Shown here piece by piece: positions 1-13,545 of a stretch of 64,000 nucleotides of DNA. The first letter of the stretch is position 1; each line of letters opens with the position of its first letter. The position numbers and the translations under genes are program-made. The stretch covers positions 85,963 through 149,962 of the forward strand of contig WBMZ01003350.1 of assembly GCA_013400975.1 (NCBI GenBank), read 5' to 3'. Source of the DNA: Atrichornis clamosus. Taxonomy: Eukaryota > Chordata > Aves > Passeriformes > Menuridae. The notes beneath the pieces are model-generated. The model ran no database searches. It saw only the letters and a list, made by a program, of their open reading frames with translations, and was not told the DNA's origin.

Positions 1-3000
1 ACTGTGAATGTTTCTTCCCCCTATGCAAGAGGTAGGTAGATGTGGGGAAATGTTCACAGAACTTCTTACTGTCCATCCTATCCTGAATTTTTCTAGAACC
101 CATGGCTGTTGGCCTAGACTAAAAGTCAGTTTTGAGTATTCACTTACCTGGCACATACAGGTGAGAAATTTGTCTTTTACAGATTCACAGAGTTTAAGGC
201 AAGAACGGACCATTACAATCACCCTTTCCAATCTCCAATGTATTTCATCTCAACTCAGTAACCCCCTAAAGAATGACATAACCATCTATTTAAGTAAATA
301 TCTGGCTAAAATATGTCTTCTGAAAAGTTATTCATTCTTGTCTTAAAGAAGAGGATATGAACAATACTCCTTAGGAGGTTTTTATTAGTAATAAAAATAA
401 TATCACAGTTAGGCCAAATTTCTAATTTGAGCTTACTTACCCTCAAGTTCCAGATGTCTGAGACATACTTCACCAGTTTTCACATATTCTCTTGAACCAT
501 TCAATCACTTTTTGGTAGTAACATCTCATCATGAAGGTACTTCGTACGTAGTAAGTCGACTTTTAATCTTCTTCCTGATAAAGCTAAACAGCTCTCCACT
601 GAAGCTCTCTACTAAAGATTCCAGGCCTCTAAACTGTTTGTGGCTTTCTGCTCAATCTTTAGTAAATACCTCGGCAACTAAAATATCTGTCATTAAATGT
701 CAGAAAATAAAGGATATTGAGACAGAAGAGAAGCATATGAGGAGGAGGAGTGTGCACTCTAAACAACAAATCTACAACATTACACATGACAGCATTCAGG
801 TGTACACTTCATCTGGTTTACTCTGTTTTCTAAAGTTTCAACCTCACCTTTAGATCTCCTATACATAGAGACATGAAAAATTAGGGAAGTGAATGTATTT
901 TCATGGCTGAAGACAAATTTTAGAGATGTGCAGAGTGTACCCAGGACAGCAGGGAGCTGCCTGGGAGCGGGCCAGAGGGGGTGTGTGGTGCTCTGCCTCC
1001 CGCTGCCAAGGGCTGACCAGGACTGCTTCCACCCAGCCCCGCTGTAGGTCATCTGCTTGGACTGAGCAGTGCACTGATACTTGGGCTCCAGGCCGTGGCT
1101 ATTCAAGGAACGAGTTCATATTTGCTAAGCTGTTAATTACAGTGTAGGACTTAGTTTCGAATACCAGTGACACAGCAGGAAGCTCCCCAAGTCTCTGCTG
1201 TTCTCCACCAGTACCAAGGGGACTTCATAGCACTTCTTATTTCACATCATTATGCTTTTAAAACTGATCAGATCACAGTTTCAAGAAGAAGCAATCCTAG
1301 GAATGGCATATATTTAAAGGAAAGGCAATTTCAAATTACTACAGTCTGTAAAAGCCAGAGATCAGATTCAATTACACTGCACTTTGCAATTTACAATCTG
1401 TTGGTGTTCATTTCAGCAGAGGCTTGTTAAATGCTCCCTTGCCGCAGACCTTCAAAATGTTCTTGCCAACTGAAAGAGCAGAGGTTTTTAGTCCAGAGCC
1501 TCACCGTAGCTTAAGCTATCAAACCCAGGTCAGGCCCCAGCCTCTGCTCAGAAACACCACTCAGGCAAGGATGGGACATGGCTGGGATTCAGCCCAGTGA
1601 AAGAACCTGGTGGGCTACTGAGCAAGGGTAGTGTGAGCCCACATTTAGAACGTCCCCAAAATACACAAATATACAATATGTCAGGTTCTGACAGGCTCAA
1701 TAACTATCACATGCTTCTAAATCCAGAATTTGAACGCCGTTGAATTTTCCTTTTTTGAGAATCAAGCTCTTCTGGCTTCACAGTTTGGTTGTATTGCTGT
1801 GGCACATAAAACCCCAGAGATAACAACAGGCGTGTGGTGAAGGTGCTTGTCCTAATGTTCTCCAATGCATGTTCAGCAGATCATTAGCAGGAATACTCAC
1901 AACCCAAGGCAGGTGGCAAAATCCAAGGGAGGGACCACAAAGGCAGTTAGATTCCCAGGCAGGCGATCTTTCCAAGCCTCCTCTCATAAGTACAAAAGTA
2001 TCCCTTTGTTAAGCTACTATAAAAATTAAGCAACAGTGATAAAACCAATAGAATTGTATGAGTTCACACCAGATCAAAATGTGGTGCTCTCTAGAAAACT
2101 ATATAACAGTGGTATACAGTTAATTAATTGAAGACACTAACACTGGTTTCCAAAGAATCCATGGGTTGGGGAAAATGCAAAGTGTCTTTTGATCCGTTAC
2201 AACAAAGCAGATTCAAAATGAACCATTAAAGTTGATAGCAAAAATATTTGCAAAAATGGAAAATGATTACATTTCTAAATTTATCCCAGAGCTAACTCAC
2301 TCACTCCTTCCCCCTTTTTCTGCACAGCTACTTGCACGGACCTTGTCAAATACCTGAAAACTTGAAACTAAGCAGAGGAGGAGAACACCAACAGAAATAA
2401 CAGCCCGCATCCCTCTTCATATTTAAAGATGAGACTAATTTTCCAGCAAGAAAATTGCCAGAAACAATGAACTGATGCTCTAACAAGGCAAATTAAAATG
2501 ATTTGTTTAGGAAACTAGATACCTACAAAAGTCACTTCCATTAAATCTTGCCTATTAACAATGGCTTAGTATGAAATTAGCACACTCCTGAATGGGCCAT
2601 TGACCTTAGGTTGTGGTTGTTTATCCACAGTGTAATAGCGCAGTGCACCACGAAAAACACAGTTCAAAATGGGCAGCTGCCATTGCAGATTTAGCTGTCA
2701 TGCTGAGATGCGTTAATTTTGTGTATTCAATTTGCTTTTATTTTAAATATTGTGACTTCTCTGCTCCCCTTTCTGCACTTCATTTTTTAAGTTTGCCATA
2801 GTGGGTGTTAGTGAGTTTTCATTTTTGTATTGGTTTTGGGTGTGGTGGAAGCCAAACATACTTATCTGCTCTTGTTCCACTAGTACTGAACTACATTACC
2901 AGTGACATGGGTTAAAGGGGTTTTGTGTAATCAGGATAAATCAGAGTAATTTCAGAGAAACGTGTGGAGTCAAGTTCAGATTGCATAAATTGCTCCAAAG

Positions 3001-6000
3001 TCACAGGAGGGACCAGGTCATATAGCAGACGGCAATCTAAAACCTAGATTTGAACAGGTGTCAGTTGACCCTCCTGCCATGAAGAACGATCAGAAAAAGC
3101 ACCAGGGGAGGATGAAGAGGAACCAATCCTGAAGGAGCTGCAGGCGTGAGGGCCCTAGTTCTCTCAGAAGTCCAAGGGCTGCAAAAGCACGCAGCAGCCT
3201 GCAGGGTTGCTGGCTCTTACCATGCCAACCCTCGGGGGAGCACAGCCGGAGCTGCCCTTGGGCAGCATCCAACAAGAGCTTTTGTCCCTAAACAGGGGGG
3301 CTAAGGAGGTTCCAAGGAAGAGGTAAAGTTGACTTTGGCAGCCTTGAGGAAAATCTCAAGGCAGTTTTTGAGGTGAAATGAGGGGAAAGCTAGGAGACAG
3401 GCAAACTTGGAAATGCAGCAGCTGCAATATCCATCGAAATTTAAGTCACATATGGATCAAAAAAGAAGACATAACTTCTGAGCTACGAGTATGATTTGGA
3501 AAAAGGAGCCAGGCAATTCAGTACTTCAGAAAAGGGAGCTTCAAAGCTGCGTGTTTTTAGCTAAACAAACTAAATGTTAACAAGAGACACTCACATCAAG
3601 TTGGCTTTTATAAGGAAGAACTTTCCCTTCCTCCTCCCAGCACGGCAGCAAGCCAAGCTGAAAGCCGATGATCAAAGGTCAGTCACCACTCCTGAATCTC
3701 ACTAGTTATCAGGATCTCCGCTGGAAACAAATGCTTTCACACTAGAGTCGAGCACGTTTATAAGGACTGCTGAAAGCTACATTTCAATTAATGCAGAGGT
3801 AATACACTTTGGGTTCTGGGCAGCATCAGCATGCGAGATATTTCGGGTGGCAGTGAGTCAATACTCTATTACTAGCAGCTCTGTGGGCAAAGCGCCCGCT
3901 GGGAATAGGGAGGCAGCTATGCTCTTCCTTACCAGGAGGGGTCCAGGGTGGGGAAGCGTCCACTTGTGCTGTCTGCCCTGTGCTAGGTTTTTTTGGATAA
4001 GCTGAGATATTTGGTTTCCATGATTATCAGTTCAGCACCACAGTTAGAGCCCTATACTTACTGTAACACTGCTTCAAAACCTGCCTCAGAACAACACCAA
4101 GCTTCTGCAGATGAAAAAGATGATAACATGAATTTTGAAAGCCAGCTTTTGTTTGCACTACTCAAGTAGGCCTGCTTAGAGACCTGCCTGCCTACATTCC
4201 CCCAAAAGTTAACATCTCATCATTTCTGTTGGAAAGTACTATATAAATATATCTCACTTACAAGGGATCATGCAGCTGGGGACACAGAGATAATTAATTA
4301 TACTTAGGGAAGGAAACATGCAGCATTTCACATTTCCTGCACAAAAGACCCACTGGTTTATCTTGGTTTGGGTCTTGGCTACAAACTGCATTCCACTTTT
4401 TGACCTTGAGCTGTTGAGAAGTACTTTCTGGACTAGACACTTAGGAAGAAAGTGGAACAGTATGTGAGCATTGGTGTGGGGTTGTGTGCTTTTGAGCGGG
4501 GTGGCCTTGGCCCATCGATGGCGGATTGGCCACACCTATCTGGAATTTTCTGTCTCTCTCAGAATTGATCCTGGTGTGAACAAATTACTGAAGGAGAAAT
4601 TTAGAAAAAACACTTAGGGATCTGTCTGAAAAACATCATACTAGTTAACAAAAAGGCAGGGAATTGAATTTTTTTTTCCCCCACGAGACTGTGCCTGGCA
4701 ACTCCATCCTGCTCTGTCACACGCATGCACCACAGTGACTGGTGGAAAGAGAAGAACTTAAGAAGGGAAATGGCAAAATCAAGCATCTAATATGGGTGGG
4801 CTAAAATAGAGCTAATGAGGAAATAAAAGATGATATATCCACAAACACCGATTAAGTTGTGGGTGTTAATGAAGAAGAAAACTTTTCTTCATTGAGCTAA
4901 ACAGTAGTTGGGACTGAACATTACCCAAACTTAATATGCATAAAACAGAGAAATAAAGCTGTATCTTTTTTTTAATGAATGAAATTCTCTTGGGAGATGG
5001 TTGGCACAAAGTCTAAGCAAAAAGGAAGACCTGCTTCAATCCATAGATTAGGATTTAAAGCCACAGACTTCTCTTTTCACCAGGGCTCATTACATCCTCC
5101 AGCAGGCAGAGAAAGGAACGATAGAGGAAGCCAATCCAACAGCTTCAGAAAAAAAGAAAAAAAATCTAACCCATAAGTTGAAAAATAGCAGCTCAGCTTG
5201 CCTCGTGGGTTCTCCTCCCCCTTTAAAATTATTGCAGCATTTATTCCTCCGCACTGTATTCAAGTTCCTTGTATGTTCATCGTTTCAGAAAGGAATTTGA
5301 GTGGAGTGGGAATGCATAGCCAAGTAGGTGATTTGGATTTACTTATGGCTTTCTCAAAAAATGTAGACTTATCTCTGTATCAGCAGATTTTGGAGATGTG
5401 CCAGCTAAGAAGGTCACACACAAGGAAAGCAGTAGTTCCATTTTTTTTCTTCTTAGCAATTACCTCTTCAATTAAAGTTGGGAGCAATTTTTTTTAAGTC
5501 TTTGTCATATTGTTGAAACACAAAACTGCTTGTTGTTCAGCAAATAATCTTTATGTCATGCAGTGTTTAAAACCCTGTTGTGACAGAGATCTCTGCATAG
5601 GACCTCCACATTTGTATAGAGCTTCCTGACTTCAGTGTGGCTCAGACAAGATATGGAGCTCACTGCACATGGAGTCCACATCAGCAAAAGCCATCAATAA
5701 AACTTTGCACGTTACAACAAAAAACCCAAAATACCAAATTTCTGTCTGTATCTTCCTTGCTAAAGCAGTGCAACGGCAGAAAAACTGAGGTGAAGAGGGA
5801 AACGTTTCCTTTCTTACTCTGTATCAGGGCAAAGAGACACTGGCTTTCACTTGCTGCTTTAGTTGTAGGTCTGCTGTTCCATGCACAGACCAATGGTGCA
5901 GAAAGCAGCTCCCCTGAATCCACTGTTTTCTGTGTGGAGTTTTACCTCGTTATCAACAACTCTCACTGTCACACTCTAAAATGGGCCCTTGACATCCACG

Positions 6001-9000
6001 GACTAAAACTTAATCTGTGCTGCACCTCCCATAGAGCATTTAGCACAGAAACAAGGAGGACTGCGTTTCTTTAGAAGGTTGTCACATTTTATTCTGCAGA
6101 TCAAAAAATTAAGACAGCATATATATCAAATTCACCCACTTCACTTACTTTGCATCTAAGTTTGACTTCATTAGTTGTTCTGTATGCTGTATTAATTTTG
6201 AACATGAAGATGAAAACCCCAGCCAGAGTCAGGTCCTGCTGAAAGCTCTGACTCATTCTCATATTTCTCTTTGCTCCAGGGCCTCTTTCTTCCTAACCTT
6301 TATATTCTTTCACTGTAGGAAAGATGAAAAAACCCCAAAAAATCTTTTCCCCCATTTACTGATGCTAGTGAGAGTAATGGTTTTTGTTCACAGTCTTAAT
6401 ATAGCATCACCACCATTCTCCTCCAGGTTTTCAATGAAGCAGCCTACTTGATCTCATCAGTAGTCATCAAAATCAGTTGAAACGTTTCTATGGATTCCAA
6501 TGGGCACTGAAATAAGCCATTACAAAACCCAGCTTGTGCAGTTTTGCTAAAATCTACTTCATACTAGGTGACTTTTTTTTCAGAAAACATTTCAATACTT
6601 GAGTCTATTATATAAGTTACAGAACAACCCATAGGCCCACAGCTGCCAGAGTGAAAAGAAATGAAAACACTCATTGAAAACATGCTTGCAACTCACACAA
6701 GAGCTCTGTATCTTCCAATCTTCCACAAGCAGGATGGGAAAGGACTTGTTGAGTTCAACAAATTAGTGACCATCACCAAAAACCTTCAAGCATTTCAGCT
6801 GGCCTGGTGGGCAGTCAGTCAGAAGGCAAAGGAGAAGACAGTCCTCTTACCAGTCTCCTCTCTGTGGCGTTTGCTGCCAGAGAGTTTAATCCTTGCTAAT
6901 CTCTGACAGGTGCACCAACCCTCTTCCCCCAAGCGATGAGGTGGCTCATCTTTGTTCTTCTTCACACCTTAATCTGTGTTAAGGACAAGTGCAGCACTTC
7001 AGCTACAATATGCAAGTAGTAATAGGCTCACATGCTGAAGTTTGTTGCAGGCCAAAGCTCATCAAAAAAAGGGGCTTAATTATCTCTTTTTCTTTTTTTA
7101 ACACCAATTGAATTTCACCCTGTAATCTCAGGCAACATTTCTCACTCATGGTGTGCCTGTGAAATAGGACACATTCAGTGTCTGGCACAGCCCTTCTTGC
7201 AAGTGTTCTTCTGATGCTGCTCTTTCTTCTCCCAGTTTTGAAAATCTAATTGCAATTTGCAACACACAAAACACCTCAGCAGAGGATCATCATTTCAAGG
7301 TGGCTTGCATTTTTTTAAATGCTATTTCCTCACCACATCACAGAAATACTTTGTTCCCACTTAGCTTATCGTAACTTTGAATATGTTAGGTGGTGGAATT
7401 GCTTCACACAGCGGTGAGTGCAGAGCAAGATGACTACATCCACTACAACTACACTGAACAGAGAAGAGTTTTCATCAAGTAGGTGATTATTCAGCTTAGT
7501 CATAGGCTCAATTATATCAGATTTTTTCATCACAGGGTCATGACCCAGCTGAGATGACTTAATGTTCTACAGCTTTCAGAACAAAAGTCTAAGAAAGAAA
7601 AGAAAAATACCCTATCAGTCTTCAACTGGGTTTAAGACATCTCCTCCTTCCTGGCAAGAAACCCAGCATCAGCAGCATTATGTAACTCCCCCAGTTGTGG
7701 ACCTTAGGAGCCATAGTTTCTAAAGCATCATGCTCTGCACCTTTCATTTTCACACTGCTCCCCAATGTCTCTTCCCAAATCTTCTACCTACAAGCCCAGC
7801 TGGAGGCTTGCAGGCCCTTTTACAAGGGCCTCACTTCCTTATCAGACATCTCACTTTCAGCTCGTCAGTCTTAATTCCTATGGACGTCCTGCATCTCCTA
7901 GCAAGACTATTTCCCTTATGTCCACTCCCTTCACCTACAGTGAATAAAACAGAATTAAGGTTGAACTCCTGTTCCTCTGAGGGGTCCAGCTCACCATATG
8001 ACAGGATGATCTGCACGTGGGGTGGTTTGGCCCATCGGCATCAAGTGCTCATTCCACCCAAGCTTCTGGGACACTGGCTGCAGCTCAGCAAAGCAGGTAG
8101 ACGTGTCTAACTTTAAACATGAGAGCAGCCCCCAGGAATCAGTAGTGACATTGCCTACTCACCTACCTTAACTGCATCAGAGCTGATGTGACCTAGCTTT
8201 GGATCTGGATTTAAATGCTGGAGGCTGAGTTTTTGCTTGCTGCTTTAAAGGAACATAGCAAGCCTTTTTTTCAGATACTGAACTCCAGCAGGTTTAGCTA
8301 ATGTCAGGGGAAATAATGAGTCCTTTGGAAATCTCCGAAATTTAGGCACATAACGTGTAGAGGAAGAGTGTACAAACAGTGCAGCCAAAAAAGTAAATCT
8401 TGGCAATAAAACAGCCATTTACTGAGGAAACAGCATACAAAGAGGATGAATTAGCTAGGAAGTACTACTTTGGAGAATTATTTGTCCCATTTCCATGTAA
8501 GCTATCGGCAAATCTTGGAAATTACCTTGGAGATTTTCAGTCACTGAAACACTGCTGCCAACTCCCTATTTCCATGCCACAGAGATAATAAAGATCCACT
8601 GAACAGTCCTCCCTTGCTTCCATGCTGCTTTTACACAACTTTTCCTCTATTTTCTCCATGATGACGTTTTTAAACAATAAAAAACTTCCACCTGGCATAT
8701 GACACAGTTGCTCTCCCTCTCTCCATTTCCGAAGCACGGTAGGAGCAGTGATTCAGCATGGCTGTGTGCACAGTGAAGGGGCTGCAGACTGGTTTCAGGG
8801 GGGAAAAAAAAAATAAAGAAAAGATGTACAAGTCCACTATTGTGAGACACAGCCAACTCCACTAGCCCTGCGCTGCCACTGCAGCACACAATTCTTGGTG
8901 CAGAGAGGCTTGGAAAGAGACTCTAGGAAGCTGCATTTCTGCCAGTCCTCCTGAGATTCACTGGAGCAGGATCATATAGTTAGGCGCTATTTACTTCCAC

Positions 9001-12000
9001 ATTAACTCCACTGAATTAGAGTGGGCCAGGTGCAAACACTAAAACAAGAACAAGCCCGGCCTTTAGTCCAAACCCTGAGACTTGACACAAGCATAAAAAT
9101 GTAATAGTAAATATATTTTTATAAAAGGTTCCATTTCCTTCAAATGCACTTATCTCTAGGCTTGCAGCTGCCAGCCAAAATCTCTCCATCTCCAGAGATA
9201 AATAGTGAGATTATGAGATCATATCCTCTGAAATGAATTCCCTGGTATTCAGTTTCTCCAGCTTCAATCCATGAATTCTGCACACAGTGTTTCTGGGAAC
9301 ACAGTGCATCTCAGCTAAAGATTACTTGTTAATAAACAATATTATTTTATGAACACAGAAATTAGAGAAGGTCAATAAACAAACCCTATTTTAATAACAT
9401 CTTTTGCATTGTTCCCCCAAGAGAACCAGTGCAGCAAGTGAATTTGTGTTTGTATGAAAACTCCAACTCCACATACTCTGCTGCTGTTAATCAGTGCTCT
9501 TAATTGCTCTGGGGCAAGCCTGTTCACATTAGCTGAGGACAAGGCCTTGCCTGGATTGGGGGTCAAAGACAACTGTGCAAAAATGAGCAATAGTGATATG
9601 ATACAAAACAGAATTAAGGTGCAGGAGAACATGGCCCTATCCAAGAAGTGCAGAGTCCCTCATAGGCAGATGGGTTATGTGTAAGTAGGTTGCAATTAAA
9701 TCATCCACTTGTAAGCAAGTGAATGGTCACTTTTTTGGCTGAGCAATAAGCAGAAGAGCTTAACTGTCTGCTAAAACATTTTATCCCCTGCATGGCCATT
9801 TTCAGCCTATCTGTCTATGGCCTGCCTGTTGAGGTATCACCGCATTAAAAATGTTCTTCCCTGGAGGTGCTTCCACACTGCAGCAGATGTCACTGACTTG
9901 GCACTATTTGAAGGGTCTATTAAAAGTAATGTAATTAATTACTTGGGCTGTCATCACAGCACTGCTTTTGAGATATTTAAAATGGTTTATTATTGATAGC
10001 CTTATGCTGGAATGTGCTGAGCACCTTCACACTCACCCCTGGACATGGAGACAAGGGCCAGTGCAGGCTCCTCCAGCATCCTGGAGTCTCCTCCTGAGAG
10101 CACTCCTGAGTGCGCTGTGGCACTCAGCACAGGATCCAGTGCCACCACTCCTAGGAGACCTGACTCGGCAGCCGGCCCTGTGACCAGCCCTGGATGTTTG
10201 GAATACTGAATCCTATATCAGTTGATGATTTGGGAACGTGATATTCACAGCAGCCTGGTTAGGACCCACACCAGAGTGGAGGAGCATGACAAGAAGGGAG
10301 CAGCAGGGATGAACTGCTCCACGCTGACCATAAACTAAACCCTTTGCCTTGCTCAAGGGACTGATCACACGTAACCCGTGGTGACAAAGATGAGGAGAAG
10401 AGCCAGGATGAAGGAGAAAAATTGAGCCTTGGAAAGGGGGAAAGAAAGGTGTTTTCTCAAAGTGTTTTAGTGTTTGTCCGTTTGCTTTCCAATACCCAAA
10501 TAATTAATTAAATACATAAATAACTGGCAATGTATTAAGTCAATTTTCCTCAAGTCTAGCCTGTTTTGCCCATGATGGTAGCTGAAAGTGATCTCCCTGT
10601 CCTCATTTCAACACATAAGCTTTCTCATTCCTGATCTTCCTATTCTCTCTCCCCTTCCTGTTGAGGGGGAGAGTGAGCAAGCAGCTGGTAGGAGTTTGGC
10701 TGCCAGCCATGGCCATCCCACCACACTCAGATACCAAACATCTCACATGGACAAATACTGAATCATGTGCAGGGAACCAGGAACTACAGCACTTGTGGAA
10801 ACCTCAATGAAAGGCAGTGGCTCCTGGTGCTCACTGAGAACCAGATTCAGACAGAGCTAGACCACCACCTTTGCTAAACTGTCTGGCTACATCTAATTTC
10901 TTCATGAGGAAGTGTCTCCTGGGTTCTGCTAAATTTCTGCCAACACATTTGACTTCCATCTTGGGATGGAAAATGCAATATAGCAAAGCATCCTTGAAAG
11001 ATTGCTGAGTTCTGCTCTATAGCAGTTATGATACCATCTATTGCCAATAAAATGAAAAGGAACAAATCTGAGAGGTGAAAAAAAATCTATAGGCATACAG
11101 AGGATAAGTAAGAATAATCTACTGCCTGGGTCTCTAAAGCACAAATCTTAGGTTAATTTCAGTTGCTCATATTGCTGCTGTTTGTTTCATTTTGGACATA
11201 CCACCAGCAACCAAAATAGAAGCACCACTTCTAATCTAGGGTTAGATTATAGAAGGGTATTTGCACAGAGCTTCCTCTCAAAATTGATTCAAAATGTCTG
11301 AGCTATGAGCCAGGTCATGCAAACTAAGATATCCCTAAACACAGTAAACAGAATATGAATAAATATGAATTTGAAATATGAAAAGAGAGGGATGTCTCCA
11401 GACGTCCTTCTCAGCATCCTCCCTTGGTGATATGGAAGAAAGTCATCAGCACAGTAATGACAGTCATGTTCAGTATTAAAGGGGAACTTTTCTCAAGTTC
11501 TACCAAGGGCCAAGAAATATTACAAAAGGAAGTAATAGAAGTGCAGCTAAAGTAGAAAGAAAGTAGATCGCAAGCAGATTTAAGACCTCACCCGAAGTCT
11601 ACTGAATAGAAAGGGTAGAAAGCCTTTGACTCAGTGATTCTTTATACCTTTCTTGAGAGAGAAGTATCAAACCAGCATTTTCTCTGCAGGAAACAAAGCT
11701 GCAGATACTCTTGTAAGCCCAGAGACAAATCTGAAAAGCAACAATAATGAAAATGAACTAGAAGTGAAAGCAGGGAGCTAGCTAGGTATGACTATGTCAT
11801 GCAGTTTGGCAGCTATGCAAGCTAGTATATTTTGGGCTGCAAACATATATACATGATGTGGTGCTGGGCCAAGTGATTTGGGCTGGCTCTAACAGAGGCA
11901 GTTGTGTAACCAAAAACTCTATGGCCACGTTTGCTTGGCACCCCCTTTGATCTCAGAGGAGTAGAATGTTTCATCTCAGCAGCAGGCAGCATCAGAGCAG

Positions 12001-12156
12001 CACGTGAGCATGGCCAGCAGAACTGCGTGCTGGTGAAACCCAGAGTGACTAATTTTCAGCTACAATGCAGGTCTCCACCCACGAAAGCTTTCCCATGAAA
12101 GAAAGAATGGCTGTGGAAAAAAAACCCCAACACCTAGGAATCATCTATACAGACCA
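1..12156. other. Intergenic or intronic sequence without recognisable genes
   Basis: AT-rich single-copy-looking DNA. Frames up to 145 codons occur but lack family signatures. GC-richer patches at about 930-1100 and 3080-3290 could be old exons or pseudogene remnants but could not be identified. A perfect 8-bp inverted repeat sits at 10106-10127. No CR1 or other repeat recognised. Confidence 0.6.
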
Positions 12157-12423
12157 TCATAGCTGGTTGCGCTCACTTGAAGAGCCCAAGTGTTCCTTGT
12201 AGCTGCTACAAGACCTGCTAGATGCTGTCTGCTGGCCACAGTGGTGATCCCAATGAGGCAAACTCTCTCCTTTGGAAGAGGAAAAGACTGTACTTGATCC
12301 CAAAGTAGAGACTGTGGATGAACAGGCTAAATTTTCCTCTGTTTGAACTCTGAATTTACGTAAGAAGTTCACCATTTGAGTATCATCCTGTTCTGCACCA
12401 TTTCTTTTTTTCTCCCTCTCTTT
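12157..12423 (-). CDS. Putative 3'-terminal coding exon of an unidentified minus-strand gene
   Basis: A pyrimidine-rich acceptor (TTTCTTTCAATTTGCAG, ending at 12424) is followed by 88 open codons to TGA at 12157. The peptide starts KEREKKRNGAEQDDTQMVNF and becomes serine-rich toward its end, GSSSERNQL. Acceptor plus open frame plus stop is what a last coding exon looks like, but no family is recognised and no upstream exon was located. A clear poly(A) signal just downstream was not seen. It could be a chance ORF. Confidence 0.25.
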   Translation of the reverse strand, partial: KEREKKRNGAEQDDTQMVNFLRKFRVQTEENLACSSTVSTLGSSTVFSSSKGESLPHWDHHCGQQTASSRSCSSYKEHLGSSSERNQL

Positions 12424-12768
12424 CTGCAAATTGAAAGAAATGTATTAACTGGAATTCAGTTGGCCTTCTGTTGTTTAAAACTGAGTCTTACTTGTTATGC
12501 TCATGCAAGGTGGCACAGAACTAAGCAGACATCTAACCTAGACAGGCAGGCTTTTATGTTATGTAAAGCATAAGCAGATTTCAAAGTAAAGCTACTATTA
12601 ACCTCTGCCTAATTTTTTCTAAAAGGATTTTTAAAAAAGAATTTGAAAGCAGGGCAAAGCAAAAACTGTATTTCAGAATAAGGCCTGTTAAGCAAGTGCC
12701 AATGAGATATTACATGACTCAACCTTACTGCAATGCTTCCCTTCATCTGTCTTTCCATTTGGACAATC

Positions 12769-13545
12769 AAAATCACAGAATGGGTAAGGTTGGAAGGGAC
12801 CACAGTGGTTCAGCCTCCCTGCTCAAGCAGGGTCATCCTAGAGCACACTGCAAGAACTCTTGAATATCTCCAAAGAGGGAGACTCCACAACCCCTCCGCC
12901 AATCTCTTCCAGTGCTCAGTCACCTGCACAGTAAAGTTCTTCCTCACATTCAGGTGGAACTTCCTGTGTTCCCATTTCTGCCTGTTGCCTCTTGTCCTAT
13001 TGCTCAGCACCACGGAGCAGAGCCTGGCTCCATCCTCTAGACACTCCTGCCTCAGATACTGATAGGATACTGATAGACTTTGATGAGGCCCCTTCTCAGT
13101 TGTCTCTTCTCGAGGCTGAACAGGCCCAGCTCCCTCAGCCTTTCCTCATAAGAGAGATGCTCCAGTCCCTTAATCATCTTTGTTCCCCTCCACTGGACCC
13201 ACTCCAGCAGCTCCATGTCTCTTGGGCTTAGGAGCCCAGAGCTGGACACAGCGCTCCAGGTGAGGCCTCACCAGGGCTGAGCAGAGGGGCAGGATCCCCT
13301 CCCTCAACCTCCTGTCAGTGCTCTTCCTAATGCATCCCAGGATACCATTGGCCTCTTGGCCACAAGGCCACAGGTGCCTCTGCACTTCCCTCTGTTGAAT
13401 TTCAGATGATTCCTCTCTGTCCCTCTCTCCAACCTGCTGAGGCCCTTCGGAAGGGCTGCACAACCCTCTGGGGTATTGGCCACTCCATTTTAGGTTGAAT
13501 CTCTTACCATCATGTGGCCCCTCTTGCTCTGTATGCTGCACACCT
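12769..13545 (-). mobile_element. CR1 LINE 3' fragment with decayed RT C-terminus (minus orientation)
   Basis: The minus strand carries CR1 ORF2 C-terminal signatures in order: [68 protein letters not shown] and VTEHWKRL. It ends with the CR1 3' tail (the plus strand begins AATCACAGAATGGGTAAGG). The frame is broken at least twice, once by an 11-bp tandem duplication at 13055-13076. This is the longest CR1 copy here and is inactive. The outer 5' boundary is approximate. Confidence 0.93.

Noticed and set aside
5637..6074. 145-codon plus-strand frame, the longest in the left part
   Set aside because: It starts at a GTG rather than ATG, has no family motif or consistent composition, and shows no splice or promoter context; a frame of this length is expected by chance in 64 kb.
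7730..8110. 126-codon plus-strand ATG frame
   Set aside because: Overlapped by other frames on both strands, leucine/proline-rich without a domain, no promoter signal.
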